In this document: positions 62,933 through 64,000 of the stretch, in pieces
How the letters are laid out: each line of letters starts with the position of its first letter
Position numbering within the stretch: the stretch's first letter is position 1
Assembly: GCF_003990645.1 (NCBI RefSeq)
Contig: NZ_RYZK01000011.1
Location: 62,001-126,000, forward strand
DNA: 64,000 nucleotides
Origin: Shimia sediminis
GTDB taxonomy: Bacteria > Pseudomonadota > Alphaproteobacteria > Rhodobacterales > Rhodobacteraceae
Reading direction: 5' to 3'
Notes under the pieces: model-generated
Databases searched by the model: none
Told to the model about the DNA's origin: nothing
The model's input: the letters and a program-made list of their open reading frames with translations, nothing else
Translations under genes and position numbers: made by a program

Positions 62933-63403
62933 TCAGGCGGCCTTTTGACAGGCTGGGCACAAGCCTTCGGCTTCGACGACGGTTGTTTCAATTTGGAAAT
63001 CAACCGCCCTGGCAGCGTCGAGAAGCCCGTGCCCCGACATCCTGGATTCAGCCACGGACCCGCATTTACGGCAGATCAGAAAAACCGGAGAGTGTGCGTC
63101 CCCTGCATGGGTACAAGCCAGCCAGGCATTGAGCCTTTCGATCTTGTGCACAAAGCCCTGGGTCTCCAGAAAATCGAGCGCGCGGTAAGCCACCGGCGGT
63201 TGCGAGCCCAAGCCTTCGTCGGCCAGTTGACCAAGGATGTCATAGGCCCCCATCGCACGGTGTTCCTGCAAGAGAATTTCCAGCACACGGCGGCGGACCG
63301 GAGTCAGCTGGACCTTGCGGTCCGTACAGCAGGTTTCCGCCGTGCGCAGCGCTTCGGCGACACAAGCGTCGTGGTCATGGTTTTCGAATCCGATGTCATG
63401 CAT
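62933..63403 (-). CDS. zur: Zinc uptake regulator Zur (Fur family)
   Basis: 156-residue Fur-type repressor. The N-terminal winged helix has LTPVRRRVLEILLQEHRAMGAYDILGQLADEGLGSQPPVAYRALDFLETQGFVHKIE. The structural zinc site uses CRKC (~residues 112-115) and CPAC near the C terminus, with HDHDAC at the N terminus as a further metal-binding patch. With zinc bound it should repress zur-znuCB and divergent znuA through the Zur box. It is the first gene of the zur-znuC-znuB transcript. Confidence 0.93.
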   Translation of the reverse strand: MHDIGFENHDHDACVAEALRTAETCCTDRKVQLTPVRRRVLEILLQEHRAMGAYDILGQLADEGLGSQPPVAYRALDFLETQGFVHKIERLNAWLACTHAGDAHSPVFLICRKCGSVAESRMSGHGLLDAARAVDFQIETTVVEAEGLCPACQKAA

Positions 63404-63431
63404 GGCGGCCTCTTCCGGTCAGAATGACACT

Positions 63432-63451
63432 TGATATAATATAACATATCA
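63432..63451. promoter_or_regulatory. Zur box between zur and znuA
   Basis: TGATATAATATAACATATCA is an imperfect palindrome (8 of 10 positions symmetric) whose right half TAACATATC matches proteobacterial Zur boxes. It contains a TATAAT-like -10 element and sits between divergent zur and znuA, so one site could repress both. Confidence 0.8.
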
Positions 63452-63497
63452 TGTAGTGCCAGCGTCTTGTGAGGTATTAGACTAAGGAAGCGGATTC

Positions 63498-64000
63498 ATG
63501 AAGGCTCGGATTTGGGGCGCAGTTGCCGGAGTTTTGTGCGCGGGGGCTGCTTGGGCTGATGAGGTGCACGTGGTTGCAGACATCGCACCGGTGCATTCGA
63601 TTGTAGCGCGTGTCATGGAGGGTGTCGCAACCCCGGACCTGATTGTGAAACCCGGAGAGTCGCCGCACGACTTTGCCCTGCGCCCCAGTACAGCGCGGGC
63701 TCTGCAACAGGCAGATGTTGTTTTCTGGATGGGTCCGGCGTTGCTGCCCAGCCTGGAAAAGCCGCTTGAGACCGTGGCAGAAAACTCCCGGATTTCCGAT
63801 CTTTCCGATGTTCAAGGAACGGTTCGACACGAGTTTCGGGAAACCGCTGGTTTTGCGGCGTCCGAGCATCATGATCACGAGAATAAGCATGACAACGAGC
63901 ACGGCCATGAAGAAAGCCACGACGCGCATGATGACCATGAAGGTGACGACCACGCACACGAGGGTCTCGACCCGCATATGTGGCTCGACCCGGAAAACGC
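63498..64000 (+). CDS. znuA: Zinc ABC transporter substrate-binding protein, 5' part (runs off the window)
   Basis: The first ~167 codons are present and open to the edge. A signal peptide (MKARIWGAVAGVLCAGAAWA) is followed by the ZnuA start DEVHVVADIAPVHSIVARVMEGV, with the metal-site His in GESPHDFALRPSTARALQQADVVFWMG. A long His/Asp/Glu-rich loop follows (EHHDHENKHDNEHGHEESHD...), characteristic of zinc-binding ZnuA, then GLDPHMWLDPEN with the second His. AAGGAAG precedes the ATG at 63498. Divergent from zur across the Zur box. Confidence 0.93.
   Translation, partial: MKARIWGAVAGVLCAGAAWADEVHVVADIAPVHSIVARVMEGVATPDLIVKPGESPHDFALRPSTARALQQADVVFWMGPALLPSLEKPLETVAENSRISDLSDVQGTVRHEFRETAGFAASEHHDHENKHDNEHGHEESHDAHDDHEGDDHAHEGLDPHMWLDPEN

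Overview
The window looks like chromosomal DNA of a marine alphaproteobacterium of the Rhodobacteraceae (Roseobacter group). Evidence is the high GC content, the leuS-lptE-holA block, a CcrM-type GANTC methyltransferase with GANTC sites in its leader, DUF721/DciA next to mutY, and several families common in roseobacters (RTX-tailed secreted enzymes, DUF2125, sulfatases). This assignment is inference from gene content, not from a marker comparison. No rRNA, tRNA, CRISPR array, insertion sequence or prophage was recognised.

Layout. 1-5.9 kb: leuS 3' end, lptE, holA, a GFA-fold protein, a GST, a flavoprotein/MscS operon and a small HNH protein. 6-8.1 kb: a coupled VOC/enoyl-CoA-hydratase/SDR operon. 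8.2-15.2 kb: a DUF2125 protein, pmbA, a CysQ-like phosphatase, a glutamine amidotransferase, and a waaA-like gene with lpxK (lipid A-Kdo synthesis). 15.2-22.7 kb: dsbA-like, dciA-like, mutY, alkB, an RcnB-like protein, a membrane adenylate/guanylate cyclase, ccrM and rnhB. 22.8-31.6 kb: small exported proteins, a membrane-anchored winged-helix protein, a reductive-dehalogenase-like Fe-S protein, a DUF427-cyclase fusion, a wHTH-TM-TPR protein, an exported arylsulfatase and an outer-membrane barrel. 31.7-34.6 kb: acnB.

35-58.4 kb is the accessory heart of the window: a surface-polysaccharide region. It begins with a NusG/RfaH-like antiterminator. Next come wzc, wzb and wza (export and tyrosine-phosphorylation control), a WecA-type initiating transferase, a very large RTX/DUF4214 subtilase and a UDP-glucose dehydrogenase. 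A leftward cluster follows with an RTX-tailed sulfatase, a lectin-like protein, an SGNH-like protein, three glycosyltransferase-like proteins (one fused to a methyltransferase-like fold) and an alpha/beta-hydrolase-like protein without an obvious nucleophile. A divergent set with a second sulfatase, a further glycosyltransferase and a RidA protein closes the region. Synthesis, export and remodelling of a possibly sulfated exopolysaccharide fits this set, but the polymer is unknown.

58.5-64 kb: an acyl-CoA-synthetase-like ligase, a beta-lactamase-fold hydrolase, and a zinc uptake locus (znuB, znuC, zur, divergent znuA running off the end) with a recognisable Zur box.

Four copies of a perfect or near-perfect palindrome (GTAGGTCGGACA-spacer-TGTCCGACCTAC) lie between genes from 12.0 to 19.3 kb. 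Three of them sit at convergent gene ends and one between divergent starts.
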